DNA from: Lepas anatifera
Taxonomy: Eukaryota > Arthropoda > Thecostraca > Lepadidae
Direction of reading: 5' to 3'
NCBI GenBank assembly: GCA_034440635.1
Contig: JAOTON010000213.1
Span: forward strand, 1,150,856-1,214,855
DNA: 64,000 bases
Shown here: positions 20,876 through 32,594 of the stretch, one piece after another
How positions within the stretch are numbered: position 1 is the first letter of the stretch
Layout of the letters: the number at the start of each line of letters is the position of its first letter
The notes under the pieces: generated by a model
Databases searched by the model: none
The model's input: the letters and a program-made list of their open reading frames with translations, nothing else
Told to the model about the DNA's origin: nothing
Position numbers and translations under genes: made by a program

Positions 20876-23724
20876 AGGCCTTAACATGTGACTTCGATTC
20901 AAGTAGGCGATCAACACATTCCATGAACATGAGTTGGCCTGTTTTTGTTGAGCAGAATTGTTGAATAACAAGAACCGTTGATTTGTACAAAGCAAGTATA
21001 CTTTCAGTATTTTTTCAGCATCACCTACACACTCACGCATACACGTCCTAAGCAACTTGACTGGATCGCCCATCATGATCGTATTAAAAATAAGGTCATA
21101 TGTGTGGCGTGCAATTACAGCAGAGACACATGGACTGATCAGGGAGTGAGAGGAGGGGGCAGTCACACCCCATTTAAGTCCGTGGAGCCACCCCCTGTCC
21201 ACGCTCGGTAGCCGAGGGCGTCCTATATATATTTCCAAACGCCTGTAAAATCTCAAAATTGTAGGACAAGGGCGTTCCAAAGCTGTTTTCGAATGTGACT
21301 CGGGTTGCAGTGCTCTTTTTCCGACATCTTCCAATATTTTCACCATACCATTGCTTTATACCAGTGACAGGGCCTGTTCGAATATTTGGCCGTCCCTCTC
21401 CAGACGTTAGTGGCCTACCGGCATTTGTTCCACTTGTTCCCATTTAAGGAGTTAATATATTGTCTTCTTTCTCTCGACTCTGAATGCCGCCATTGTGATT
21501 TAGTGATAAGTTTCTGGATTTTCAGCTGCGTAAAACACCTCTACGATGCTGGAGTGAAAAACACGCAGTTTTCCATGATTATAAATTACTATGGTTAATG
21601 CTTCAGGGAGAGTGCTGTGCAAATCAAGTGAGTTTGATGTGCCCAAGAACCATCTGAAAGAGTTCGGCCACAGAACTTTCATACCTAAGGACAAATCGTT
21701 ACTTTCCAATCACACTCTTGAAACACCGACTCCCTAAAAACACAAAAAACTGTAATCAGAAGGACGCCTCTGAAGGCACCCTCAGGCCTTTAGTATCTGG
21801 GATGATCTGTATAAGATTATACTTCTTCAGGTTAGGGCTGTTGGCACTTTTTTCTTCGGGGATAGACGCTGTATAAAGCCAGCACAAGTTGAGGAAACCT
21901 CGGACTATCTGCGTGAATCCACCTCGATAAGCGGAAGAAAAGGCTGAAATAATCGTCGAGAACCAAAGTTGTGCGGGGCGTCCCCTGGCCCTCTAGGTGA
22001 GGAGGACACGTTCCCCGGCTCTCCAGGGGAGGAGGACACGTCCCCGACTCTCCAGGTGAGGGGGACAGGTCCCCGGCCCTCTAGGTGAGGAGGCCACGTT
22101 CCCCGGCTCTCCAGGGGAGGAGGACACCTCCCCCGGCTCTCCAGGTGAGGACACGTCCTCCAGTTCTCCGGGTGAGAAGGACACGTCCCCATCGTTCTTA
22201 ACGCCCACGCTTCATCTCTGTGTTACATATATGCTATTTGTTGGAACCGTTCATCACGCACCCCCTGTCCCACCCCTCCGAGGAGCTTGGCCTCTTTAGT
22301 AAAATCCTGGACCCGCCACTGTGCACAACAAACAAGTGATTCTGACAATTCACTTTCTTCATCCACTCACAAAGAGCACCTCAAACCAGCATAAGTATAG
22401 GTGTACAGTTTTAGTGTTTTTCACACCCACGTGCAATACTCTACAATGGACCAGAGTCAGTTTGCTGGCAGCATACAAAATCTAACACATCAGCCACATT
22501 ACGTGCTGATTCTGGGGAACTTGCTCCATCACTTCACAAAATCTGTCATCGGACCAATGTGAATGTCACGAACCTGAAAAGAGAGAGGACAGTGTTAGCA
22601 GATTGTTTATCTTTTCGAAAAAAATGTTATGAAAACCCTAGAATTGCCAACTTTCTGTTACATCCAAGAACATAGCTTTGCCACGGGAGGAGTGCGAATA
22701 AGCGCTACAGAATGCTACCGGATGTGAAAACAGCAGACCAAATTTTCTGCCATCTCCAAAACGAACTGGAATCGTCTAATGCACTCCAGCTTTTCATGTA
22801 TTGAAACAGTTCTTATGTTGTGTGGTGAACTATGTTTCACCAATGCAGGAACAATTCACAGCTGATTTGGCCAGAGGTGGCTCATTTCTGGATGCTTCAA
22901 CTATAAGGTGCTATAGTTACATTCTGCTGGCAATGGTGGTCGAATTTTCTGATTTTTTTCATAGCGGTAGAGCTACGAGAGATTAGCTTAGTATATTACA
23001 CATGACACCTAAGATTGTCGCCGCCTGCTGGAGATGGAAAGTGGATTCTTATCAGGCATTCTTCATCGAATCTTTTTTGTCTCAACTGGACTGGGAGGAA
23101 ATATCCATTTTGTGTCACAATTTCATTAAAAAACCCTGCACGGACACAAGCTCAAATCCGGAGAGCTCAGTGGTAACGGCCGAGTTTCCAGTTTAAGTTT
23201 TATATTACGTTATGACCAGAAAAATTACAGATACTACATATCCGTTTCTCCGACGAATCTATCCCAAAAGTCTGTACACAGCCCCCAGCAATTGAATCTG
23301 AACGGGATCTGAACTATTGCTCATCAAGTCGTGATTAAGAATTAAAATTTACTTCCAGATACTGATTGCGTAGCCGGCGATACTCGGCAGCCTCATGACT
23401 TAGAAATCATTAAAGAAAATAAAGTTCTCACGAGAGAGCCACAGAAAAATAGTTTTCTGCTAATCATTTCCAAAACATGATATCGGCAACCAGTTTTGGA
23501 CGGTAATCTAATGCTAAGAGCGAAACTCTTGGGTTTCCAGTCATGACCGAGGGAGCAATAGTGGCCCAGAAATTAGCCCAAAAATGCCGAGCCCAGTGTG
23601 TACAGATGCCATTGCCGAGAGCTGTATACCATGATTACCTATCTAAGCCCAATCCAGATAAAAATGCGATTAAATCGACAAAGAAGATAATCCAGATTCA
23701 GATCTAAGGCTACCACAACTTTTT
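20871..23724. other. Intergenic apart from one minisatellite; solo transposon terminus at 22300-22321
   Basis: No coding exon is supported. At 22300-22321 the complement of CAGTGGCGGGTCCAGGATTT forms a hAT-like terminus whose partner was not found. Other open frames are short and without recognisable domains. Confidence 0.4.
21985..22195. repeat. Minisatellite, about 29-30 bp unit, seven copies
   Basis: The unit reads roughly CTCTCCAGGTGAGGAGGACA then CGTCCCCGG. Copies differ by substitutions such as GGTGAG/GGGGAG. The two overlapping minus-strand open frames here are products of the repeat. Confidence 0.85.
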
Positions 23725-23925
23725 GGGAGCACGGCGAAGTAGTGGCTAGTGCGCTCGCTTTCCACGCGGCCGACCCGGGTTCAAGGCCCGGCGGATTATC
23801 TGAGCAAGGACCAATCTGTCTCCCGAGCAACCCTTTCAACAGGGAAAGCGTTGGCGACGCCATATGTTTCGGCCATGGAGCACCCGCCTGTTGTTGTATT
23901 GAAAGCATAATAATTATTACCTACC
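23725..23925 (+). repeat. tRNA-derived SINE, copy 1
   Basis: The head resembles tRNA-Gly with a UCC anticodon: an A-box-like AGTGGCTAGTGCGCTCG, an anticodon loop CTTTCCACG, and a B-box GGTTCAAGGCC at 23778-23788 preceded by GACCCG. It cannot be a working tRNA, since the acceptor stem does not pair. The body has CTCCCGAGCAACCCTTT and GTTGGCGACGCCATAT. These blocks recur at 41037-41250 and partly at 63895-64000, defining a family. Confidence 0.85.
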
Positions 23926-24051
23926 AGAAATATTTCGGCGGATTTAATCGGGTGCGATTCAGTCTATGAACGGATCGAGTATCCATCTGGATATCTGAAC
24001 CGTGATATACTCGTATCACACGGAGTGGCGGTGTGTGATCCTCCCACAAAC

Positions 24052-24206
24052 TGGCGGATCCAGGAATTCATTTGGGGGGGGCGTGGCTACGGGGCTCGAG
24101 CATCAACCGCCAGTACCTCGGGCAGCACCTCGCCTATATATTTACTATAGGGTCTCGGACATTTGGGGGGGGCTTGAGCCCCCTAGACCCCCCTGGATCC
24201 TCCACT
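24052..24206. mobile_element. hAT-like miniature element
   Basis: The left end is CTGGCGGATCCAGGAATT and the right end is the complement of CAGTGGAGGATCCAGGGGG. The interior has G-runs. Target duplications are not clear, so the superfamily is inferred from the terminus. Confidence 0.6.
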
Positions 24207-24943
24207 GCTCCTACACACCAGTGGTGCCCGAGATACAGCAGCGAATCCAGGGGGAGGGCCATAAATGACATTCGCTTTCTCAGATTCCCGATTTCCGCTT
24301 ATTTTGGTTAAGAAACATTGTTCACGATATTTTGGACCCCGTCGCCCACCTCCTCCCCTAACCCATCGGCCTAGAGGTCCATTACCGGCCGACTGCCGCT
24401 GCTGATCTGCCAGGCTCCTCTGCGGCGGGCTGCTGACGCGGTAGTGAGTCGGTCGCGTTCCGACTGTCTGCCAATTACCCGCCATTCATATTCTATAAGT
24501 CACGGACACCTTATCCACGTTTTTGTACCGCTTAGGGCGATAAATCGGCCAATGATGGGCCGATGTGGCAATTCACACATGTTTTAAGGGGGCTTGAATG
24601 AAGACGTCTGCTTTATTGATGAACAGTCAGCCACATGGTGAAATGCCAAGGTACAAAAACTTTGATGCAAGAAGAAAGAGAGAGAAAGAAAGAAAGGTAT
24701 GCCAACTGTCACTCCAATATACTGGTGAAACCGCAAACAACAGCAGATATATTGACAGGCAACAAAATCATGTTACCTCCCACGCTCTTTTTGTGTATCG
24801 GTGTAATACAATTTATTTAATGCTGCTGTCAGGCATGTCTATAAGAGTGTTATTGTTTGTTGTTTTAAGACATTCTCTTCACAAAATTCCATAATGGAAC
24901 ATAATTAATATTTTTGCGATCCATTCATCAAGGCCTGGAATCT
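24207..24943. other. No gene seen
   Basis: Open frames of 98-100 codons occur but show no domain, splice site or promoter support. An AAGAAAG-rich stretch lies at 24670-24697. Confidence 0.35.
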
Positions 24944-24947
24944 TTAA

Positions 24948-25417
24948 AGGGAATGTGGCACCTTGGTCGAATCCTGGAATTTAGTGTAATTAGGGGAACT
25001 TTTAGCCGAAAATCAAGGAGGGGTCCATGATTTTCTTGAAATGATAAGCTATGTACAATAATATATACAATACGCTCAATATTTTGATTTTTAAATTCTC
25101 CTCTAGGGAAAGAAATAAATATCTGCCTGTGGATGATGTCATGACCTGGCAACCACAACTATATTCAATGCGCTTCAAGGGCTTTGATTGGCTGATACTC
25201 ACCGTGACTTCAGCGTATGTCGTCCCACCAACAGCCATGACAACTGTGGCCTGCTGCTAAGGGTACATGAGGGGTACATTTCAGGTAGGTTTTAGCTTTT
25301 TTCTACGGAAATCTCGAGTTCCAAAACAAATGATATATTGATTACCGGGTTTTCCGACTTGCTTTACAACTTGGCTATCTCAGTTAAAATCCCGTTGTAA
25401 ATGTGCCATATTCCCCT
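24948..25417 (+). mobile_element. TTAA-flanked miniature element, AGGGAATGTGGCACCTT ends, copy 1
   Basis: Flanked by TTAA at 24944-24947 and 25418-25421. The left end AGGGAATGTGGCACCTTGG and the right end (complement AGGGGAATATGGCACATTT) are inverted repeats. Copy 2 lies inverted at 31450-31898 and shares the interior, such as TACGGAAAT and ATCTCAGTTAAAAT. The right TTAA is also the left TTAA of the next element. Confidence 0.85.
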
Positions 25418-25421
25418 TTAA

Positions 25422-26447
25422 CCCTCGCCCCACCGGGGGGGCCATCGATGGCCCCCTAAGGTTTTTCCGGGATAGCAGAAAAACGACGAGGCGCAGCACC
25501 GCGGTTGAGGGCTCTACCTCTCACTGCATCATTTTCCCATCATCCCTGAAATTTTTTACCCCGGGTCACCCAAGGTCAGGTCACAAGACGAGGTTAACCA
25601 AGGTCACCTCACTTCACCTTTAGAGCTCTGTAAGAGCTACATTTCAAAGTCGATCGATTTGAAACTTCCTACACTTCATGACCCCTCCAGGGTCTACAAG
25701 GTGTATATCCGGGATTTTTCGATTTCGTGCCCTGAGGTCAGGTCACGAGGCGACCTCTCCCATTGGAAAAGCATGGGGAAAAGCTATTTCATGATATAAA
25801 AGCCACAAAAATGATTGCAAATACTCAGACTGCTCAGAACAACGTTTTTGGACACCCTTTCACGGATCCCAGGGGTCATATTTGCCCTTTGACCTTTCCA
25901 AGGTCATCCAAGGTCACAAGAGGTCAAAAACAGTATTTTGACAATAACTTTTGACCTAATTGAGCTAGAGCGGTGAAACAAACACCATCGTGTTTGTCTT
26001 GTCACTGGCTTTCATTTGATATACGGCAAGGTCACTTTTTGACCTTTCGTGACCTCAGGTCATATTAGGTCACGAGCTGACCTCTGGCGGTCAAACCACT
26101 GGCGGGAGGTCTTTACGTTCCACATAGCGGAAAAAGTACTGGCAATTTGCTATCAAATGTACTTTACCAGGCCTCAATAGCTCTAAAGACATAAGAGTTA
26201 TGCCCAGTTTGCCCAATCATTGCATATTTGAGTGAAAATAGCCGATCTTGACCTAATTTGACCTCTGGAGGTCAAACCATTGACCTGGGCACTAAAACAT
26301 GCGAAGTAATTTCTTACTGAATTCACGCGAGCTTTCTATTGCACTTTGCAGATTTGCGCTAACGCCCATATTTTCGGAGTTAGAGGGGGGGCATCGATGG
26401 CCCCCCGGTGGGGCGAAGGTGGCGCCGGACCCCCGGTGGGGCGCGGG
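25422..26447 (+). mobile_element. TTAA-flanked AGGTCA-rich element, family alpha, copy 1
   Basis: TTAA lies at 25418-25421 and 26448-26451. The left end is CCCTCGCCCCACCGGGG and the complement of the right end CCCGCGCCCCACCGGGGG. Just inside each end is a palindrome of C/G runs around CCATCGATGG. I count about 20 exact AGGTCA/TGACCT hexamers in 1 kb. A core at about 25648-25726 (GATTTGAAACTT, GGGTCTACAA, CCGGGATTTTTCGAT) is shared with the other families. The CCC termini and TTAA target indicate a piggyBac-like origin. The open frames inside are not genes. Confidence 0.9.
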
Positions 26448-26451
26448 TTAA

Positions 26452-26749
26452 GACGTTTCAACGACCATTCTGAAACGTTAATTTCAAATGGACACAAAGC
26501 CCTGAGATGAATTTATCGACAAAACGCAAAGGGCTTGAGGATGCTCATATCAGCCCAATATACTGCTCATGATATGACTGTCAGCTAGCATTTCTCACAT
26601 CGAGGTCGTTTTAATCAGTCATATCATAGGCAATAGACGCGGCTTATCAAAAGATTAGAGAATAGAAAACCACTCCATTTTACTTCCCACTCAGTGAAGA
26701 ATTCCTATATCAACCACTTGTGCCCGCCTACGCGAACTCCGCCTACGAA
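26452..26749. other. No gene seen
   Basis: AT-rich spacer without repeat borders that I could recognise. Confidence 0.35.
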
Positions 26750-26966
26750 GCGAGACCGAACGACATCGGCGCTGAATAGCCCCGGGCGAGACACTGCCAC
26801 GTGACCTTAGGGGATACGCAACGGAGCGTCAAGGTCAAATGCGGCAGTGAGTTTATGAGCGCGTGCGGTGGGAGGATAGCTGAAAACGCTGCTTCAGAGG
26901 TGTGGGGACAACGGAGAGTTCATGTAACAAGTGAATTCGCGGACGAGGTTTGACCTTCAGTTCAGG
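26750..26966 (+). promoter_or_regulatory. Candidate promoter with untranslated first exon
   Basis: A CpG-rich patch in AT-rich surroundings contains an E-box within GCCACGTGACC and a TTCAG|GTAAGG splice donor at 26966. No coding sequence lies upstream of the donor, so it would be a 5' untranslated exon. No downstream exon was linked to it. It could also be a 5' part of the LINE that follows. Confidence 0.25.
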
Positions 26967-27587
26967 TAAGGACGTGGGCTGCGTCTTATGCAGGTTACCA
27001 TGTCATGCTGTGGTACGCAGGGTCGGCTTGGAACATAAATAATTACTTGCCTACATACGCAGCCCGGTCAACTTCGCAAATGGCCGTTATGGAAACAAGA
27101 AAAAGGAAAGGGAGTAGGTATAAGCCATTTGAGTTAAACTAGTGACCCGCGTAACCCTCGCCCTAGTGTGGGGGGATATTTGTATACCAAACATATTTTT
27201 CCAAGGCAGGCAGAATACATTGCACAGAATACCGCCGCGCTGGTTCATGTGATCCATTATTATCTGTACATTTTTTCTTTTTGCAAAATTTCATGTTTGG
27301 GTAATCTCAGGTCATGTTGCCAGACTAGCTTAAGTGACGTCACTTCCAAAAATGTTCGAAATAGCATCAGTAAGAATATGTTCCACCGGTTTCACCTGCT
27401 GATCTGAAATTCATATCACATCACAAACCCACTAATTACCGCAAATTTTGCTGGCTGAGTTAGTGTATCGATTACCTGGGGTCCATTGCGGGCTAAGTAA
27501 GACTTTCTTGTCGGAAATAAAGGTAATAATAAAGGTATTGAAAAGCTCTCACGTCAAACTTGCCGTAACAGGAAAACGGAACCAAGA
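26967..27587. other. No gene seen
   Basis: AT-rich. CCCTCGCCCTAGTGTGGGGG near 27153 resembles the left end of the TTAA elements, but no right end or TTAA was found. Confidence 0.35.
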
Positions 27588-29640
27588 AAACCGTGGATTT
27601 CACCTGGGATTTTATCCTCAATAAATGTTAAAAACCAACTCTACATTAAATCTTTAAAATCAAAATGTGAGGCAGATAAGCAACAATACAATAAATACAA
27701 AAATGTTCTGATTGGAATTATCCGTAAAGCTAAGAAACACTACTATGAGACAGAATTTGAGAAATGTAAGACTGACTCGAAACAAACTTGGAAAATCATA
27801 AATGAGTTAAGAAATAGCCGAAGTAATGGTAATGATATCCCGGAAACAATTCATTCCACAAACGGAGTGAACATACAGGATAGTGAAGGTAAAGCAGACG
27901 CCTTTAATAATTTTTTCAGTACTATTGGAACAAAACTCCAAGAAAAAATCACACCTTCCCCCACCAATCCCCTAGATCTAGTAAATGATTGTGAAAATGA
28001 AATGGAACTTAGGCTTACAGATGAAGAAGAAGTAAGTAGATTAATTGAAAATATGAAAAATGTGGGAGCTGGTTGTGATGGCATTAATAGCAAAATTCTA
28101 AAGAATACATATAGAAGCATAGTACAGCATCTAGTGAAACTATTTAATGCATGTCTTACCACAGGAATATTTCCCGATGCCTTAAAAATAGCAGTTATCA
28201 AGCCTATCTTTAAGACTGGCGATCGGCATGTTGTTACCAACTATAGACCCATTAGTATTCTTCCCGCAATATCAAAAATTCTTGAAAAACTTCTTCACTG
28301 CCGAATTATGGAACATCTTGAAATAAATCAACTCATACACAATAACCAATTCGGATTCCAAAAAATCGTTCAACATTTATGCCTATACTTCTGCTCCAAG
28401 ACTTTGTTACTAAGGCCTTCGAGGAAGGGGAACTTGTACTGGGGGTATTTTTGGATTTAAGAAAAGCATTTGACACCGTGGATTATAACATTCTTCTGGG
28501 AAAAGCAAAAAAATATGGAATAAAAGGTAAATATTTAGAAATTCTCTCTTCATATCTATCCAATAGGAAACAATGTGTTCAAGTAGAAAACAAAACGTCA
28601 GAATATAGAAAAGTTAATATGGGAGTCCCGCAGGGATCTATACTTGGGCCCCTGCTGTTCATTTTATATGTTAATGATCTTCCGCTTATCGGTGAAAATG
28701 CACTATATCTCTCCTATGCTGGTGATACGGCCCTGCTCTTCAAACACAAAGATCCAGAAATACTTAAATCGAACGTCAATGAAACTCTCTTGCGGCTTTC
28801 AGACTGGTTCTGTGCAAACTATTTGTCTCTCAACCTTGAAAAAACCTTCACGCAGCATTACTCTCCTTATCCAAAAAATTTCACTTAAACATAAAAATAG
28901 GCCAGAATGCAATTGAAGAAAAAGAGGAGATTAAGTATCTCGGGATGATTTTCGATAAGCAACTAAAGTTTTCTGGGCATATAAATCCATATTTCTAAAA
29001 TAATAAGTCGAAACATTGGCATTATTTGTAGGATTCGATACTTTATTTCAGATCGTATAGCACTTCTCCTTTACCATGCATTAATCCAACCTTACCTTAA
29101 CTATTGCTGTCTCATCTGGGGTGTGAATTACTCATCTCAACTTTACAAAATTAACATCCTCCAAAAAAAGCCGTTCGACTCATTGAAAGAATATACCTCC
29201 CTGGAAGCTCAGAACCAGTTTTCAAAAAGTACTCGATCCACAAAGTGTCTGAACTCGCGAAAACACAAATGTTAATTATAGTTCATAAATTCCTTATTGG
29301 TCAGCTTCCTGAAGCCATAAAAAATTGTTTTCGCTCAGGGAACCGGGATATCGTGAGGTTAGAAGAACCCCCTACTGGATCAACCATTCTCAAATAGGAA
29401 TTACCGCCTTTTCACGACCCCTTGCTTGGCCCCGAAATTGTGGAATAGTATATTTTCCGATAAATTTCAATCTGTTGAGGAAATCCCAAGAAGTAAACTA
29501 ATTATCAAGAAAATGTTGAAACAACATTTCATCGGTCAAAGTCAGTAGAATATTAAATTTAGTAAGCTTATAGTTCATTTGAATGAGTAGAACAATACTA
29601 AATACACAACGAGTGCAAAAATAAATTGTATGGCTTCTGT
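27588..29640 (+). mobile_element. Non-LTR retrotransposon (Jockey/CR1-like), 5'-truncated and frameshifted
   Basis: Open coding begins at about 27588 with KPWISPGILSS, a motif just upstream of the RT, so the endonuclease is missing. RT motifs follow in two frames: NYRPISILPAISKILEK (about 28240-28290), then after a frameshift near 28370 GVFLDLRKAFDTVDY, GVPQGSILGPLLFILYVNDL and LSYAGDTALL. The last is the YADD box with Gly for the second-to-last Asp, which would kill catalysis. A further frame break near 28990 precedes the tail domain (LIQPYLNYCCLIWG). The 3' tail is AT-rich and its border is approximate. Inactive. Confidence 0.88.
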
Positions 29641-30801
29641 GCTCTCCAAAATATATACTGTTCTTGAACGACTAGAACATGTTTAGAAATATCAACCACG
29701 TATTTAGTCAGCGTATGCTTAAATTTAGTCAATGTTCCCACTTAATCTTGCAGGTATCATTTATGTTCTCGCGGAGGTGCCGGGGCCTCCTTGGCTGTGA
29801 TCTGTTTGGCGGCGGCCTGGGGGGATGGGGGAGCTATGAATTACCTGTGCTATACCGATATCCATTAGAGACAGCAGATGTTCCAACACCTACAGATTTT
29901 GACTCCCTTTGGGTCTGTCAGGTTTCGGTCGGGCGGGTTGCGCCGGGGAGGTCCTGGCGCCTTTGCATCTCTCTGGAATCGTAACGCGTTATAACCAACG
30001 TATATTAAACATGTCTGTGGTTCAGCACCCAATGTCGAGTCACTTTGTGGTGCTCCCACACCTGACACACATATCAATTCATGCCTCACTTCATGCTCTC
30101 ATCTTCAGTCACTCGCACCTCATCATCTTCTTTTCAGAATAGAAACCGGGAGAGTCTAAAAGGGTGAGTATAGACTTGACTTTATCTTTTTTTCTGACAT
30201 CGACATCATTTGGATCGACAACCAGACGAGAAAATCCCCGTTCCCTTCGTTGCTCCCGGGGGCTGGTGAACAACAGGTTTTCACCTCGCTTGCTGGCCCG
30301 GGGGGCAATGGAGGGAGTTATATTCACTCATGCTCTCATCTTCAGTCGCTCTCACCTCATCATCACCCCAAATATACAAAACACGTCGTTCTAGTACGGG
30401 CAGTAAATATGTCTCAGGCTCAGCACCCAGTGTCAAGCTGCGCACTGGGTGTTTCCACAAGAGACAAACATTATAAAAAAAAGAAATGAATGCATGGAGG
30501 AATGGGGAGCAGACGAAAAACATCCCTTTTCTTCTTCTTTAGGTACGCCTTAGAGTGGCTTATTCCTATCAAAATCGTGGTACCTTAGGTCATGCTCCAG
30601 GATCAAGTTACGGCTTTCGAGCTGTAGCCTGTGAAAGATCATCTGGAACTAAAGTTAATTTTCAGGCTCGGATAAATAATAACTTTGCAAAGAGTGGTGG
30701 TGGCCTTCTTATTCTGTCGTTGTTGGTGTTGTCATTGCCAGTCGATTCAGATGAATATCATATCAGATCAGACGGTGAACCTGACCTGGCCTTGGGTCAG
30801 G

Positions 30802-30806
<5 letters not shown>
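29641..30806. other. No gene seen; short dispersed duplication
   Basis: The phrase TCATGCTCTCATCTTCAGTC plus CACCTCATCATC occurs near 30090-30130 and again near 30330-30365. Around each copy a CAGCACCCA(A/G)TGTC block occurs (30024 and 30421) in different relative order. This suggests an old local duplication. No domain-bearing open frame. Confidence 0.45.

Positions 30807-30852
<46 letters not shown>
30807..30852. repeat. (TA)n microsatellite
   Basis: About 23 uninterrupted TA units. Confidence 0.95.
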
Positions 30853-30855
<3 letters not shown>

Positions 30856-31449
30856 GCTAATATCAATAGCTGTGGTCATATTCTACATAATAAACTCGTC
30901 ATAAGGAAATAAGTCTAATAATGCATTTAAATTGATTCAGAAGAATTTAGAAGCTCGAAAAACTATCCTAACCTGTCACCTTCCTAGACCTATCATGACC
31001 TCGATACCTTGGCCGACCGCGACCTCAATATTGACCTGCGTCAAAAAGTGGCCGATCTAGCTTCGTAAGCGCTAGTGTTGGGCTTTCTACCTCCCGGCTA
31101 GCCCCGACATGACCCGAGGTCGAGCTAAGCTTTTGTCCCCCTTCCCGCCTGAGGCAGGGTAGATAACCAGGTAGATTTTGCAGGATGTATTTATGCCGGT
31201 ATTAAATGGATAGCTGAGTTGATAGTTGCTTGATAGTTGAACTTAACGGAAGAAGGTGCAAGATACTCCAGCTGGAGAGGACGCTGGCTAGATACGTCAC
31301 GTTTGCTGTGCGTTCACTAAGCACGTGCCACTTTCTCCATGCTACTTCATTCACCGTGTGTAGTGCAGCTGTCTTGCTGGTGGGTACCTATGTGTGTGAA
31401 TACAGCCATGCATCAAACAATTTAACTAATATATTAATATCTGGTTTGA
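30853..31449. other. No gene seen
   Basis: Includes several TGACC-like words near 30970-31110 but no bordered element was recognised. Confidence 0.35.
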
Positions 31450-31898
31450 AGGGAATGTGGCACCTTTTAACGTGATTTTAACTGAGATAGCCAAGTTGTA
31501 AAGCAAGTCGGAAAACCGGGTACTCCATATATCATTTGTCATGGAACTCGATATTTCCGTAGAAAAAAGCTAAAACTTTCCTGACATTAACCCCCTCATC
31601 AACCCCTCGCCGGGCGGCCATTTTTGTGAGCTGCTGGTGTGACGACAAATGCTGACGTCACGATGAGCATCAGCCAATCGAAGCCCTTGAAGCATTTCAA
31701 GTATGGTAGTGTTTGCCAGATCATGACATCATCCATAGGCAGATATTTATTTATTTTCCTAGAGGAGTATTTTAGAAATTAAAATATTGAGCTTATTGTA
31801 CATTTTTCAGAGAAATCATGAGTGGTTTCATTATTTTCGGCCAAAAGTACGCCTAATTTCACTAAATTCCGGGATTCGACCAAGGTGTTACATTCCCT
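31450..31898 (-). mobile_element. TTAA-flanked miniature element, AGGGAATGT ends, copy 2 (inverted)
   Basis: The left end AGGGAATGTGGCACCTTTT and the right end (complement AGGGAATGTAACACCTTGG) match copy 1 at 24948-25417 in reverse order. The right TTAA is at 31899-31902, and the left has decayed to TTGA. Confidence 0.85.
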
Positions 31899-32096
31899 TT
31901 AAGCACCATAGTTATAGAAAGTTGAGTTTTTTTTAGGCATGCGTTGTCCGGTTTGGCGGGAATTGTCATTTACGTGTGTTCAGACAGGGTCTGCTGTCGA
32001 GGAAATGTAACAGTTCAAAGAGGATACCTCGGGACCTTCTTTAAAGGTGAGTCCGGCAATTTGTCTTTTTAGTGCATGTTGCGTTCAAGTGCATGG

Positions 32097-32594
32097 CGAT
32101 GGTACGGTGCGAAGCTGTACTATGGTGTGGTATGAACCTGTACTATGATTTAGTACGAACTTGTCCTGAGATTTGGTACAAACCCGTGCCATGATGTGGA
32201 ACAAACCTGTCCTATGGTTTGGTACCAACTTTCTACTAAGATTTGGTACCAACTTTCTACTAAGATTTGGTACGAACCTTTACTATGATGTGGTACAAAC
32301 CCGTACCATGATGTGGTACAAACCTGTTACCATGACATGGTAGAAACCTGTACCATGATATGGTACAAACCTGCACTATGATTTGGTGCCAACCTGTACT
32401 AATATTTGGAACGAATCTGTACTAAGATTTGGTACGAACCTCTACTATGATGTGGCACAACCCCGTACCATGTGGTACAAATCTGTACCATGATGTGTTA
32501 CAAACCTGTAGGTACCATGATGTGGTACGAACCTGTACCTACCATCATGTGGTACAAACCTGTACTATGGATTGGTACGAACCTGTACCGCCGC
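32097..32594. repeat. 23-bp minisatellite, unit like TGGTACAAACCTGTACCATGA
   Basis: About 20 units of roughly 22-24 bp. Each contains GGTAC(A/G)AACCTGTAC, itself nearly palindromic around GTAC. On the minus strand each unit reads GTACAG then GTTTGT or GTTCGT. The last unit overlaps the 3' border of the last recognised dehydrogenase exon at 32583. Confidence 0.9.

Noticed and set aside
20871..20990. Exon after a (CT)n TTTACAG acceptor-like sequence
   Set aside because: No open frame with a donor or domain follows.
23740..23790. tRNA gene
   Set aside because: A- and B-box-like words are present but the acceptor stem does not pair and the sequence runs into a shared SINE body.
25763..25954. 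63-codon frame repeated almost identically at 45175 and with changes at 46885
   Set aside because: It is the same part of the family alpha element; translation is interrupted elsewhere in the element and the words reflect AGGTCA repeats, not protein conservation.
30685..30912. 75-codon frame with a run of Tyr-Ile pairs
   Set aside because: It is the translation of the (TA)n microsatellite.
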